Shown piece by piece: positions 41,408 through 54,559 of a stretch of DNA of 64,000 nt. This DNA is from Trebouxia sp. TZW2008 (Eukaryota > Chlorophyta > Trebouxiophyceae > Trebouxiales > Trebouxiaceae). The stretch covers positions 1 through 64,000 of the forward strand of contig BDIU01000268.1 in the NCBI GenBank assembly GCA_002118135.1. Direction: 5' to 3'. The stretch's first letter is position 1; every line of letters begins with the position of its first letter. Made by a program: the position numbers and the translations under genes. A model generated the notes under the pieces. The model saw nothing but the letters and a program-made list of their open reading frames with translations. It did no database searches and had not been told where the DNA came from.

Positions 41408-43865
41408 TCACACAGTCTCTTTGCGGGCACTGATGGCACTGTTTGGCGAGCGCTTGAGGCCGTCGCCTGCAGCTTTGAAATTAATGGGGTCAACTGCTGT
41501 GTCTGATACCTCAGCAGCTTGAAGCAGGCGCTCTTTGGCAGATGGCTCATCAGCAGCTTTCACCTTTGGGGCCCTGCATGCATCCTGCAACTGGTCAGTC
41601 CAAGAGCCTTGCACATCCTCAAGCCTCAGAACAGGTAGGCAGGGCTACAGTTTTTGGCATACATACAAGGGTAGCTTCAGCTGAGCACTAAGGCAGAACC
41701 TTGAGCAGCGCAATGTACTGCTTAACATGAAGGTGCTCAAGCCTAACAGACTGAGCGCTACCAGCGTGTCAACAAGCGATAGACACTTGCGAGCTGCATG
41801 TTGCTAAGCTAATGATGCCACAGCAGCAGCACATTGCAACAATATGCTTTGTGTATTGTCAGGTGCAATGGTTGGTACACATGCTTAATGTGTATGAGTT
41901 TTTAGCTGGGGCTTACTTGGAGGACTCAACGCCATATGCTATCATTCCAGCCACTGCCAGACACATGCCAGCAAACTGACGCCCTGAAATATTGTCTCCA
42001 AGGAACATCCAGCCTCCCAGCAAAACTAGAATGGTCTTGGTGTGGCCTAGCACCTATGGCATCATGGGCAATCGCTCAGTTGTATACTAAAGTCCTTTAC
42101 CACGGCAGGCTGAAGAAAGGTTAAACTGCAGCCAGCAGCGCTTGCAACATTGCACAAAAGCCACTGTGCTTCAGTATCAAAGACTAGTGCCTCAGGGCAG
42201 CTCAGTCATGGCAGCATCCACGTGCGCTGCAAGATGCAGCACTGACTAGGGTGACCATTGGACAACAGGTGAGTAGTACCTGGAAAGAGACAGCTGAGAA
42301 GCGTCCCAAGCACATGAACTGGGAAATGTTCACAAAGACTGCCATGCTGCAAGACAGCACCAGGAAGATGATGGCGGGGACGCTGTAGACGAAGTCAAAC
42401 ACCCACGAGCTGCTGACGTAGCGGTCCAAGAAAGGTCCAATCAGTAGCAGCGTCCAGCCCTGCAGTAGACCGTGCTGTCATTAGACTTCATGCACAGATT
42501 CAACAGATGAACGACTGCCAAGACTATATGCCTGGCTGGGTAGTATTGTGAGCCCTGGATGCCGCTAGCGTTCCATCACATAAGCAGTAGCTTGTTGAAC
42601 AGGAGGGACAGGTACAATGGCCATGCTCGGTATTGCATGCATGCATGCAACTATGTAGAGCAGTGATACTAGCGCAATCAGGACGGCATACAGCGTACCT
42701 GTGCAGGAGCTGTGTTTGCCAAAAGCTCATGAGATGATAGCTTGTGCTTCTGCTGCATGGTCCTACAGAAGATCTGTTGCATGCCACTAGAGACGACAGA
42801 CAAGGCAGCAACTGCCAAGCCTGCCGGATTGTTGCCAAGTCCAACATCTGTCACAGTCCTGCAACAAATAAAGTTTGTAAACTTGCATAGTAATAATCTT
42901 CCTCAAATGCTGTTGCCGATGATTTGACAAGAGCTGTGTAGACAAGTGAAGCTGGCTTGGCATAGCATGAGTTAACAAAGCGAGGTACCCGGAAAAGTGC
43001 TTTGAATGCATGCAAGGCCAAGGAACAGGTCAACATTGCTTGCTTGGGGACATGCTCCAGACAAAACGAGGCAAAGACTTACACAATGGCAACTCCCGAG
43101 ACAACAATCAACACAGAGGTGATCACCCCTCTGGTGAACTCTTTACCAAGCCAGAACTTCTCCACAAGGCATACAAAGGGAATAATGAGCAATTTTGCAA
43201 TCTGCAGATTGCAGAGTGTCAGGTAGCCATGATTCTGATAAAGAGCAGTCAGTAGGTCATAACTGCAGAGCTGGTCATGCTACAGTTGACACACCTGATA
43301 AAGGCTGACAGGATTGAGCATCAATGAGAGATTGAGACAAACAATGGAGAGGTTTGCAGTGACAGTGAACAAAGTCAAATCTGCATACACATTCAAAAGC
43401 CATCAGTAGCGCATGAGACACAAGAACAGATCATAAGGTGTCACTCAGCACATTCAATTAAAGCTCTCTGTGATGTTGCTCACCATTGAAAGGCAGCTTG
43501 ACAGACTTGACACCTCCCAAAGTTTGTGTCAACCAGATGCTCAAGGTGCACACAATATAGTGGAAAGCACACAGAGTTGTGGCTGCATATCAGACAATGT
43601 CAAAAATCCACACTTTTGCAGCAAGTTTAGTGTTAGAGATCATCACGTGATGCTGTAACGAGCAAGGGTTTGCAGGTGCTGGTCCACGGTGTATGTTCCT
43701 ATCAAAGCATATCAGCCTGAGCGAACAAGAATCCTCACCGTATCGGAAGCCATATCCTGTCTTGCTCATGAGCACCTTGTTGATGAAGATGATGAGGACA
43801 GATGTGGACACGTTGCCAAACCAGGCACCCGCATCCATGACCAACTTTTTGTCCTGAAGCCCCAT
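41408..43865 (-). CDS. TPT/DMT-family nucleotide-sugar transporter
   Basis: Golgi or ER membrane antiporter of the plant UDP-sugar (UDP-galactose/rhamnose/xylose) transporter group. Minus-strand exons: 43865 to ~43738 (MGLQDKKLVMDAGAWFGN, VLIIFINKVLM), ~43583-43480 (TTLCAFHYIVCT), ~43383-43304 (NLSIVCLNLSLMLNPVSLYQ), ~43224-43080 (IAKLLIIPFVCLVEKF), ~42850-42704 (AGLAVAALSVVSSGMQQI), ~42465-42282 (YSVPAIIFLVLSCSMAVFV, NISQFMCLGRFSAVSFQ), ~42053-41920 (VLGHTKTILVLLGGWMF, AGMCLAVAGMIAYG) and ~41575-41408 (soluble tail ending SARKETV). The order and the INKVLM, LGHTKT and IAYG elements are family hallmarks. Substrate cannot be read from sequence. It is divergent from RPN5. Confidence 0.9.
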
Positions 43866-44614
43866 GGCTCCGGCAAGAGGTGCCACACGCCCTCTGTGCG
43901 TACCTTTGCCAGCGCAATGCAATCGGCAGACGGTGCTGTGCTTGTCAGAGCTGAGCGCAAACTTGAGTCTGTTCTGCGCTTTCCCGTGCCGGGAGTTGGC
44001 AGATCACAGACGTCAAACACACTATGTGCAGCGATGTGACGGCTAGTGACGTGTGCCTGTGCCACGGAACCTCCTGAGAGTGCCAAGGTGCTATGCTCAC
44101 GCTTAAGATGCTCAGTAAACGAAGCTAACGCAAGTTGATGCAGTCCGCGGGAGAGCTGCTCAGGTTTTGCGAACTCTAAAGCTTTTGAGGTCAGGCTCTG
44201 AGGTTAGGCGGTGAAGCTGCAGTTTAGATCAGCTCGAGTCTTCTTCCTCACGAGCACAGCATGCATGCTCGAGCATACCGCGCTGACCTGAATACGCAAC
44301 GGGACCCTTCTTGATCTGGCTTGCGACAGCAGTACTTTTCCAGCTGAAACGCACAAAGTGCCCTTGGTAAACCATCTTAACAGTTGCACGTTTGGCAAGC
44401 CATCAGCTTCTGCTTGATCAAGTCGAGTGCTTGTCTGAAGCAGCATCTCTGATCTGGTTGCTCCGACATAAGTAAGTGAGGCCAAGTCGTACACAAAATG
44501 GCCGGGGTCGGCGACTTCACTGTGGTAAGGGCTCGCCGCAGTTCAAGCCCGGCAAAGACAACCTGATAGCTTTGCATAAGTCCACCTGATATTGTGACTC
44601 AGGCTAACATAGCA
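43866..44614. promoter_or_regulatory. Divergent region transporter/RPN5
   Basis: About 750 bp between head-to-head starts. Minus-strand open frames near 44204-44577 have no conserved content. Probably contains both promoters and leaders; no specific element stands out. Confidence 0.4.
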
Positions 44615-47600
44615 ATGGACGAGGACAAGAAAGAGGAGCAGAAGAAAGCGAACGTGGACAGATCAAAGCTTGAAGCAGACATAAAGGCTCAGAGAGACCT
44701 TGCCAGCAAGGTAGGCATATACATCTGCGGTGGAATGCATAAACCACTGTGCTCCGTGCAAGCCATGCATGAGATTGTGAAGGTGCACAACCAAGTTGAG
44801 AGCCTGTAACAACGACAGCGTCTGCGTCACAGGGCAAATACACTGATGCGGTGGAGGGGCTGCTGCTCTTGGAGAAGCAGTCCCGGCTCTCAGAAGACAT
44901 CACAAGCACAAAGATGTGCTGTAAAGCTATCCTTGAGGTCTTGTATGAAGCTGGTGACTGGCGACAGCTCAATGAGCACATTTTGTTGTTAGCCAAACGA
45001 AGATCTCAACTCAAGCAGGTGCAGTCAAGCGCAAGTGTTATACATCTTTACCGTCCAAAGGCTTGTAAACAGCAATTGGCATTCGTATTTTGTAATAGCT
45101 CTACCACATAGTTGCCTCAATTCTTGTGGCTTCTGCAACAGGCTGTACAAGCATTTGTGCGGCAAGCAATGGACTATGTGGAAAAGACACCAAATCAGGA
45201 GACAAAGGTAGAGCTGATCAAGACATTGCAATCAGTCACTGAGGGCAAGGTGAGGTGCTTCTGCTTCCAAGCCGTTTATGCTGGCAGCTCCAGAGCCCAC
45301 GCTGTGTGCATGTCTGCTGCACTGCAGACACACATTGTGCGCAAAGCAAGAGGCTTGGAACATCATGTTTCTTGCCAGCAATATTACAACTCTGTGCCAT
45401 ATGGTCACCTGCAACCCACAAATGCATCATGCATGTCAAAGCATCGCTCACTGCTTATGCACTGAAATATGGTTCTGCTGCAGATATATGTGGAGATTGA
45501 GCGTGCAAGGCTGACACGCAAGCTGGCACAGCTGAAGGAGCAGGAAGGCAACATCGCAGAAGCTGCTGATGTCTTGCAGGAAGTTGCTGTGGTATGTTCA
45601 CACCCTTGCAACAGCAGCATGATGAACACCATCACAACCAGTAATGATAATGAAGGCATCATTCATTTCTCAAGACTGCATGACGCAACACAATGTGCTC
45701 AGCGTGTCTGCCCCATGTCCTGTCGCGCAAGGCTAGCTTGTCTTTGCCATCAAAGCGTTCATGTTATTCATGCAACAATGTACATTCCTGCAAGTTGTTC
45801 GATAACAAAATACATGCTTACTTCTGCACTTCAATCCATGTACAGTTGCAGTGAATTGCATGCTTGGTCGATTATGTGCTGCAAGTGCTGCTCTTGAAAG
45901 CTTGATGTCACCCCGAGCAATGTGCTCTTGCGTACAGTCACTGAAAGCTGTGCCCACTGCTGCTGCTGGCACTGGCTCAGCATTGCCCAATTGTCTACAG
46001 CAGAAAGCATCTGCTTGCAGGGGTGCTTTTAAGCATTGCATTTGCCATGCATCTTCATCAGAGCTGTACGGATCTGCATCTGTGTTTGGCAGGAAACATT
46101 TGGCGCCATGGCAAAGACAGAAAAAATTGCCTTCATCTTGGAGCAAGTGCGTCTCTGCTTGGATAGAAAAGACTACGTCAGGTGAACCATCCTATAATTC
46201 AACAGCAATAGATCTGCAGCATATGCATCCTGTCGACGGCTGCCCAGCTTTATCTATGCTTCATCCCAGCTTCACCTGGACAAGCATTGTGCATTTCATC
46301 ATCATAGAAGCTAGCACTCTGCAGTAGCCCTCAGTAAAGCAGCAAAGCATGTATGTATCAATCTTTCTAAAACACCTTTGCATCCGGTCTACAGAGTACT
46401 GTTATGCAGTAGCTGTAGCCTGTCCACTGAATATACACCTTGCATGCAAGACTAGGCTCAATACTCAGTGTCAAGGTCACAAGTCAATGTGCTGGTACTA
46501 TACAAGGATGTGTATTCCTGCATATCAGGTTGTGCGTACGTCACAAATTCTACAGTACTTCATAATAGCCCTTCTGTCATCAAGCAGTTCTGTGCAGCCT
46601 GTGTTATCAAGCTTATAAGCTATGCCATCACTCATGGCAAACCAGCTGCTGCCTGCAGAGCACAGATTCTGGCAAAGAAAGTGAGCGCTAGGGCCTTCAA
46701 GGTGATCCCAGGCAAGCAAGGCGAGGCTGCTGGAGAGATTGGCATTGAGGGAACCACCATAGAAGCTCCAACAGAGGTGTGTACCATGTCCTGAAATGCA
46801 GTCAAATGACATCTGCAAATTCATAGGAAGACATGCAGTAAATAGACAACTGCAAAGCTCCAGGAAGATGTCCTGCCTGGAGGCCTTATTGCAGCTCTGC
46901 AGAAGTATCAAGCTGCTCTGCCTTGTTGCTGAATGCTCAGATTGTAGCGTCAAATATCCGTTGACTCCCAGTAGTTGCATGCAGCCATGACAAGCAGGCA
47001 TGATCATTCTGATTCCAACTCACACTTGGCTTGCGTCATCTGACCCTCAGCCTCATGCTATAACAGCACAAGCCATTCCTGCTGCGGCTCAAGCTCAAGC
47101 ACATGAGAAGTGCAGACTCCTGTATGGCATAGTATCCCATACAGTGTATAGCTCTGTGCAAAATTGCCTACCCAGTCTCGGGCAGTCAATCAAAGCACGC
47201 ATGGCCGTTAAGTCTTCATTTGAACTTAGCTCAGGCCATTGCTGACTGGACTTCCTGCTATTGCAGGACACACCATCCCTGGAGGAGCTGAAGCTCAAGT
47301 ACTACCAGCTGTTGATCCGCTACCACTCACACAACAACAGCTACATAGACATCTGCCGCTGCTACAAGGCCATATACGAGACAGACAGCATTGCTGAAGA
47401 TCCTGCCAAATGGAAGCCAGTGAGTCATTATGCAAACATAAAGCTGCTTTGCGCCAAATGGCTGTGCCCAATTTGCACAGCTATAGAGAGATCATAAAGG
47501 CCTGACCATGCATGCTGTCTGATGCAGCCCTGACACACTGTCTGTGTAACTGCATGCTGCCTGCTGTGACATGCCAACACTTTGTTTTGTCTTGAACCAG

Positions 47601-49687
47601 CTTTTTGCTCTGACCTTGTTCCTGAAAGCAAGATTTTGTGGAGTCAACAACAAATGCTGCCACAACCTTGATATGCTGAAGTCTATGTGCAGAGATGCAT
47701 CACATCACAGCTTACGTATACACAATTTGACACTTGGCATGGGTCCTCTCAGCACATGCACAATGCGCCGTGCATGCTGTAAGCTGTCAAGGATTCACAT
47801 GCAGGTTTTGCAAAAGATCTGCTGGTTTGTGGTGTTAGCAGCAACTAGCAGTGACCAGGTCACGCTGCTCAACACCACTGCAGCTGACAAGAAGCTGGAT
47901 GGGCTGCCAGACTACAAGGAGCTTCTGCAGACCTTCATCACTCAGGAGGTGTGCAGTCATACCTCATGCTAAAGCTGAGCGTGCTAGTGACAGGCCGTCA
48001 AATGATTGGGAATCCAAAGCAATGTCAAGTTTCACACACTAGCACTCTGAGCATGGACAACTTGAAAGTCGTGTATCAGCAACAAATACGCTCTGAAAGC
48101 TACCTGGTCAAAACGCAGACCATGTCGCCACGTTGTGCATGTTTGCTGCCGCAAGTTGTGTATGTGCCTAGCAGGCCTGTCTGTATGCTTGCCCCTCTTT
48201 AAAGCAGGGTTGCGTAATAGTTGACTGTCAAGTGAACTCAGTGTTGTCCGCCTGATGACATTGACAGGCAGTGTTCAAGACCACAGCACAGCTAGAACTG
48301 CATAGAGGTTTAGTGGCGATGCAGCACTAGCATCTATCTTGATAAAAGCTCTGGGTGCTTTGTTGAGTAATGTCAAAGACTGTTATTCAATTTGAATGGT
48401 GCCCTGCGGCGGGTCTCGAAAAGGACATAAAATGTAAATAGTAAAATAGCAATAGTGTACAGCTTAATTGGCTGTCCAGGCTGCAGACCTGATGCTCTTC
48501 TTCTTTCTGCATACAGGTGGTGTACTGGGATGTGCTAGAGAAGAAGTATTCATCTGAGATTAGCCAACAACAGGATGTGTTTGGCAGTGAGCAAGCAGAG
48601 CAGAGGAAGAAAGACTTTAGGTGAGGCATGTCAACCTCACCTTCAGCTGCTGTGGAGGTTGCGCTGATGTGTCGTGCTGCCTGCACATGCGCATGGGATT
48701 CACAGGTGCAGCTTCATGGGCATTCAGGGCAATTTGTTGATTGGCATTGGGCTTGGGCAAAGCTGAAGTTGGTCCACTCTATAGCACTCAACTTGCCCCA
48801 GGTTCATGCCTTCAGTACATAAATCTGCTGGCCAATGCAATCGTCATGCACGACCATTGAGATTGATTTATGCACAGATCCTGCAGCTTATCATTCCATT
48901 ATGGGATTGGCAGCGGTGCTTGAATAATCGCCTTGTCTACGATGGTATCTCAAAAAACAAATGCCTTGCAGGTTGCGTGTGGTTGAGCACAACGTGCTAG
49001 TCATCAGCAAGTACTACAGCAGAATTACAACCAAACGCCTTGCCACCCTCTTGTGTCTTGGAGAGAACGAGGTACATCCTTACAGCTCTGCTTTTAGTTA
49101 GCCTGAAATTGACCTATCGTTTTGGCAGCCCTTGCAGCTCTGCTTTTAGCTAGCTTAAACTTGACCTGTTGTCACTGTTTTAGCAGCCATCAAATGAGTG
49201 TATCCGCTGCCATGCATTGGCGTGAGCCACAATGCATGTTGGCAGCAGCTTGCTGCGTCGGCCCCTAGATGCTGATTCCTTTTATCAGCTGACCCTTTTT
49301 TAGTTTCCATTCTATAGCTTTGCTTTTTGGCATACATTGCGGTTGCCGCCTCTGCATTGATGAGCAGTCCAGGCTGCAGTTGAACAGCAGCAATCACCCA
49401 TACAAGTTGGCACTTTGGAGCTGGTTGTCAACACATCATATGTGACTCCAATGTGTGGCATGCTGCAGGCTGAGAAGCATGTGTCAGACATGGTGGTAGC
49501 TGCAGCGCTGTATGCCAAGATTGACAGGCCTGCAGGCATTGTCAGGTTTGCCAAGCGGCAAGACCCAGACGAACTGCTGAACAAGTGGTCTAACAACTTG
49601 GCAAAGCTACTTGAAGTAGTTGAGCAAAGCTGTCAGCAGATTCAGAAAGAGTCCATGGTGCACAAAGTGCCAATCAGCTCCAGCTAA
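44615..49687 (+). CDS. RPN5: 26S proteasome non-ATPase subunit RPN5 (PSMD12)
   Basis: PCI-domain subunit of the regulatory-particle lid. Eleven exons: 44615-44710, 44833-45018, 45142-45249, 45484-45591, 46093-46181, 46659-46776, 47266-47419, 47805-47948, 48517-48620, 48972-49071 and 49469-49687. The reading matches Arabidopsis RPN5 throughout: [129 protein letters not shown], and [13 protein letters not shown] with [10 protein letters not shown] near the end. The N-terminus [20 protein letters not shown] is longer and more charged than in plants. Complete and apparently functional. Intron 10 has a short AT-rich duplication (TGCAGCTCTGCTTTTAG at 49083 and 49134). Confidence 0.97.
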
Positions 49688-50454
49688 TTCAGTTCACTTG
49701 CAAGCTTTTGTCAACACTCTGCAATTTGAATCTGCTGTGTTGCTACCCAGCGATGCATTGCTGCTCATGCGGGAGCTTTTGCACGAATGACCTTGCCGCA
49801 TGTTGCGCTAAGCATTAGGTATGACACTTACGGCAATGCTTGCATAGTGCGCTGGCAGAGCATTTTGCAGACTCTGATGGCGGTGCAAAGTTCTACATTG
49901 CCGCCATTTGCAGCTGCAAATAAAAACAGCACACAACATGAGCTGTGCAATCCTCCACAATGCTATGGAACAACTCGATGGAATTCAATAGTGAGCGAGC
50001 AAAGTCTTTGACCTGATTATTTGGACAGTGTGCATCATAAAGTTTTTACTCGCTCATGATCACTTCGTTTAAGGCCAGAAACAGTGCCGAGCCTGCACGG
50101 AACAAGTGCGATTTCTTGATGGAGCAGCTTCATTTGCCAGACCGTAGGAGCTTCTGGACAATAACACCCTTGCTTCATTACATACTCACTGTGAATGAGT
50201 CCAAGATTTACGGACGAGACAGCGCAAATGGTACAAAACAGTACATAACCACCGATTTTTACCAATACGATTAGGCCAGCATCGTAGCAAAGCAGCAATG
50301 AGGCACAGCAGGCAATAATAGCAACCGAAGTTTGATGGTTAGCCAACAGAGTCGGCTAGGTGTGTGGCCTTGACTGCTGTACTCAGTGTACAACATGTTC
50401 TGTTCCACAGCATAATATTATGTGAGTGTCCAGCTTGCAACGCTTGTGAGAGTA
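49688..50454. other. Intergenic stretch between convergent RPN5 and hydrolase genes
   Basis: No gene supported. Frames at 50035-50346 are open on the minus strand but low in protein character and unsupported by splice sites. Confidence 0.5.
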
Positions 50455-53400
50455 TCATTTTTTGAGGAAGCCAATGATGCTTTTGCTGATAGGTTCAGGA
50501 TCTGTCCAAGGAGCAAAGTGTGATGGCGTCTCAATCCTTTCATACCTGCATGCACATCAGTAGTCAGCTTCTGCGTTTCAGCAGCACTGGTCAACATACT
50601 GAGTGACATCTGCAGATGGCGAGAAACCACACAACGACAGAGAGTCAAGCAATGCTGCTTTTGATGCACAGGAACAAGCTGGACAGACAGTGTCTACTTT
50701 TGAGTTGCTGCCACTCCTCCGACAGTAAGCAACATCTGACCAGCAGGAACCTCATGCATCCCACATACTAATGTTCAGACGGCTTCATGCTAGCAACATA
50801 TAACAAGCACTGCACATGCTGAAAGCACCTCAAATTGATACGAGACACACAGCAATATGAGTAAGATGTTGGACATATTCAGCACTCCCAAAAACTGATT
50901 GTTGGCAAAAAGCAGCAAGTTCTGGGACAGCAAGCGGGATTTGAATGCACCAGGTCTCAGCTTGTCCCTCAGTACCATTTTGGTATGTTGCTGCAAGTCA
51001 AGGTGCAGAGAATGTCTGACCAGCAGGGAGCAATGCATATGCCGAGACTATGCTATGCTAGCAAGCATTGCAAACATCAAAAACACTTCAAAATCATCAT
51101 TGGTGAACAGCAGCGTGAGCAATGGCCTTACTTGAAAGTGCCAGGAGACTTGACATACTGGCCAGAAGTTTTGGCCTGTGCCTCAGTACAGAACCCTTCG
51201 TCACCACTAGGGTAAATTTGCAGTGTGTCACATGTGACTGGGGGCACCTCTTCTTCACACATGTGACCTTTGATGAAACATGTTGGATTGCCGTTTGCCC
51301 TGTCAGCAGAAAACAGTCACTTCAGCCTAAAAGAGTCAGTGCATTCATGATGCCTCCTTTGAGGCAGGAAGAGGGGGGGGAGAGGTCGTCCTGGGTGAGG
51401 AGCAGGGGTCAGTGAGGAGCAACGTTATGGAACAAAAAAGGTAAAAAGGTTTTTCTCCCCAAAAGTCCAATCAAAAATACAGAAACCTTTTTCAAGCAAT
51501 TTTCAATAAGTTCTTAAAGTTTCAGAGATAGACAACCCTGGCTGCTTCTGCTCACTTAAGCTCATGTCATGACGCCTAATTACACAAAACTATACAGTAA
51601 ATTCTCTTTTTAACAACTGCTTTGGTTACCAACAAAAATGTCCTTACATCAAATTGTCCTTTGGGAAAACTACAGCCAGAATGCAGTCATTGGATGCCAA
51701 TGGCGTTGTCCTTACATTGAGATTGTCCTGACATTGAGTTTTCTTGCAAAAAGAGATTAGTGTGTTGGCCTTGTTACGTTACTTTGAATTTATATTATTT
51801 CTGTACTATTCTTATTGTTTCCATTTCCATTTCCATTTCCAGTCAAATGCCCACCTGTACCAGTTGATGGCTGCTGTCATCGCCCCGGGCTTCTTCATGG
51901 CTTCCTGCATGCCTAGCTGTTCAAACATGGGCCCTTCAACTTCTGCTGCTTCCTTGGTTTGGATTCCGTCAAACATGACTCCGTTCAGCATAGCTTCCTC
52001 TCCCTTTCCTGGCACATTCAGCAGCAGCATGTACCTGCAATGGTGGATATTGTCAAAGACCAATTTGCATGTCCACAAAGGATCTGAGGTGATCAACGCA
52101 CATTGGAACTCACTTTTGTGCTGGCAAGCAGCTGTAATCAATAAACAATATCAGGCCAATGGCACAAGCCGGGCCAGCATTGAAGTGTATGACCCAGGCG
52201 GGAGACACAGCAAGCAGTACCTTACTGTTTGGTCTGCATTCCCTGAAAGGGTTATTTTCGGGCACAATCACCATGAGCAACAAGTAATGACGCACCAACA
52301 TCTTGGCATAAATTTGAGCTACTTACTCAGCTTTTAATAGGAAGTCACCATGCAGAATGAGGAAAAAGAAGTACATCTTGCCATATGTTCAAGCTGCACA
52401 GACTCAATGTCCAGCCTTGATGGGAAAGTCACCAAGCAAGTGACACCTTGACCTGCACTTTTGTTGTGAATTCCTTGGCAAAGGGTCAGGCTGGGCAGTT
52501 TTAGGGCATCTTGAGCAGAGACAAGCGATACTCACGCAGTTTGGCAGATAGTCAACCTGGTCGAAATCAGTCTTCAAGGGCTAAACAGGACGCACCATGA
52601 CTTGCACTTCTGCTCTCCTCTGTGATGCCCCTTCCAGTAGTTGGTGGGGTGACCCACTGAGATAGCCACTAGTTGAATGGTACGGTCGGGGTAAAGGGCA
52701 GCGAAGGCCCACGCTACCGGGGCACCCCAGTCATGTCCCACTATGTGAGCCTTCTTGATGTCTAGTGCATCTAGAATGCCTGCATTGCATCAGATGTCAT
52801 CAGGCTCGGTGTATCAAACAGCTGAATGGTCCAGTCAGGGCAAAGAGCAGCAAATGCCCGAGCTACTGGCGCACCCCAGTCATGCCCCGCTATGTGAGTT
52901 TCTTGAAGTTTGGGCAATGCAGGCATCCTGGATGCCCTGGACATCAAGAAATCTCACATAGTGGGGCATGAGGATGCCTGCATTGTACAAAATGTCATCA
53001 GACATGGTGAATTGAGGCGCTGTTGTCTTGCCAAATCATGTGTGGCTTCTGTGTGGCTGCTGATTGTTGTGTCCTGGCATGCATGTTGGGCAACCCCCAG
53101 GTGCAGTCGTGCAAGCTGTGTCAACATGATGCAAAAACAATGAAAAGCTGCGTAGAAGGGGTTGCAGTGCAAGCTTGCCATTACACGCATTCAGCAACTT
53201 GTTTACCTGCAACATCTTTGACTATGCATTTGGGAATGGAATATGCTTCTGGCTCAGGGGGTGAGTCACTCTCACCACCCAGAGCCCCTCTGAGATCAGG
53301 AGCGATGACGCGGAATCCAGCTTTCACCAAAGGCGGCACCTGCACGGTGACTGTTTGATTGCAAGATCCTTATTGGCACACACTCAACGAAGCGGTGTGT

Positions 53401-53609
53401 ATGTAGGCATGGTTGACGCATCGCTTTGAGTCGGTACGTTCAAGGTGCATACACTGGAAGCGACACCATGCTCTGACCTGCTTTTCCCACATGTTTGCAT
53501 TGTTCGGATACCCGTGCAAGAGAACGACGGCGGTTGCGGACTTATCGCCGTGATCAGTGAAGGCAAAGTTCAGGCCGTTTGCTTGGACGCGCTTACGTTC
53601 AGCCACCAT
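50455..53609 (-). CDS. Soluble epoxide hydrolase-like alpha/beta hydrolase 1
   Basis: Six exons: 53609-53478, 53339-53207, 52779-52595, 52034-51855, 51299-51131 and 50545-50455, all in phase. The start MVAERKRVQANGLNF leads into VLLHGYPNNANMW (oxyanion HGYP motif). Then come FRVIAPDLRGALGGESDSP, the nucleophile elbow GHDWGAPVAWAFAALYPDR (Asp in G-H-D-W-G), SVGHPTNYW, PGAMTAAINWYRAN (the lid tyrosine region), a D in PSGDEGF, and the catalytic His in TPSHFAPW. Ends SIIGFLKK. Hydrolyses an epoxide or related bond; substrate unknown. Exon phases equal those of the second hydrolase at 60838 (exon 2 is 133 nt in both), so the two are paralogues. Extra degenerate copies of exon 3 lie at 52800-53000. 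Confidence 0.92.
51593..51755. mobile_element. MITE-like dispersed element, copy 3 (best preserved)
   Basis: Starts CAGTAAATTCTCTTTTTAAC and ends TTTTCTTGCAAAAAGAGATT. The ends form an imperfect inverted repeat around TCTCTTTTT. Internal blocks are GCTTTGGTTACCAACAAAAA, TTACATCAAATTGTCC, GCCAGAATGCAGTCATTGG and CCTTACATTGAGATTGTCC. It is about 160 bp with no coding capacity. TIRs plus dispersed copies suggest a non-autonomous DNA transposon. It lies in intron 4 of the hydrolase. Confidence 0.65.
52795..53010. pseudogene. Direct and inverted degenerate copies of hydrolase exon 3
   Basis: On the minus strand, 52800-52905 encodes a decayed copy (AGHDWGAPVARAFAALCPD). Immediately beside it, 52921-52972 on the plus strand reads GILDALDIKKSHIVGHE after a CAG, i.e. 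the same exon start in opposite orientation. The arms CATGCCCCGCTATGTGAG (52881) and CTCACATAGTGGGGCATG (52955) form an imperfect palindrome around a ~55-bp loop. Confidence 0.8.
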
Positions 53610-54559
53610 GCTTGCAAGTGACCAAGAACGTGATGTATGAATCCGATGTATGAATGTCAGGTGCTCGGATCGCAATGCTTGCACAGACAACGCAGGCCAG
53701 GCTGCATGCATGCCCTATCGCGCGATGTTGTAATAATCGTATGACAAACCTTAGTCACCTTGGCTCAGGCTTGGCCCAGGTTTTCAAAACTCCCAGTACA
53801 ATTGCTCGTTTGAACTGCGCAGCGAAGAAAACGTGAGCCGAGGTCTGAGCTAAGGCGTATTGTCAAGCATTCACAGAGCAAGGCCGAAGTTTTGAGTCCA
53901 GGGGCAGCACCTTGCGCAAGGTGCTTGTAAATGCTGCGCTTGACTAATTCTATGCATGCCAATTCCTGCATGCCTTTACTGCAGCGCAATCATTATGGCA
54001 GTGACTTGAATGACACTCTGTGTGCAGCGTGTGGGTCATGACAGCCGTGATCCCAGCCCAGCTGCTTGTGCAATCACTAAGAACGAAGGGACTAGCAGAT
54101 TGAAACAATGCACTGCATAATCAACGAAAGAATAAAGACTGTCTTGCAACCACATGCTGAAGCAACACTGTAGCAAGAGCCGTTTGGCCGATGAGCCTGT
54201 CGCTCAGATTCAGTGGCACAGTCCCATTGTCAATACATTGCAGTCTGTGACAGTCATGAAATGACAAGGCCATTTCAGAAGAAGAACAGGAACGACGATG
54301 ATGATGTTGGGGCTCCGAGACCATCATAATTTGATCATACAGAGCACATGAGCCCATGCGCCCATGCGCCAAGAGTCGTTGTTTGCTTTCTGGCCTGCAG
54401 TCTGTGCATTACACCGCGTTGCTGTCTAGTGATCGCAAGCAACCCATCCTTGTCTTCCATAGCTGCTCAAATTGGTGTGTGATTACTTGCTAAAGTCGGT
54501 ACCTTCCTGGCGGAGAAGCGACAGGTCGGGCCGCAGAGTTCAGACTTAGTGGCTTGTAG
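53610..54559. other. Divergent intergenic region, hydrolase 1/SPT2
   Basis: About 950 bp with no supported gene. Both promoters must lie here; I see no clear core elements. Confidence 0.45.

Noticed and set aside
43590..43922. Transporter start at the more upstream frame opening (43922)
   Set aside because: It gives a 19-residue extension not seen in the family. The ATG at 43865 yields the usual short N-terminus before the first helix.
52918..53143. Plus-strand gene reading GILDALDIKKSHIVGHE
   Set aside because: It is an isolated inverted copy of the first half of hydrolase exon 3, without upstream or downstream exons on that strand.
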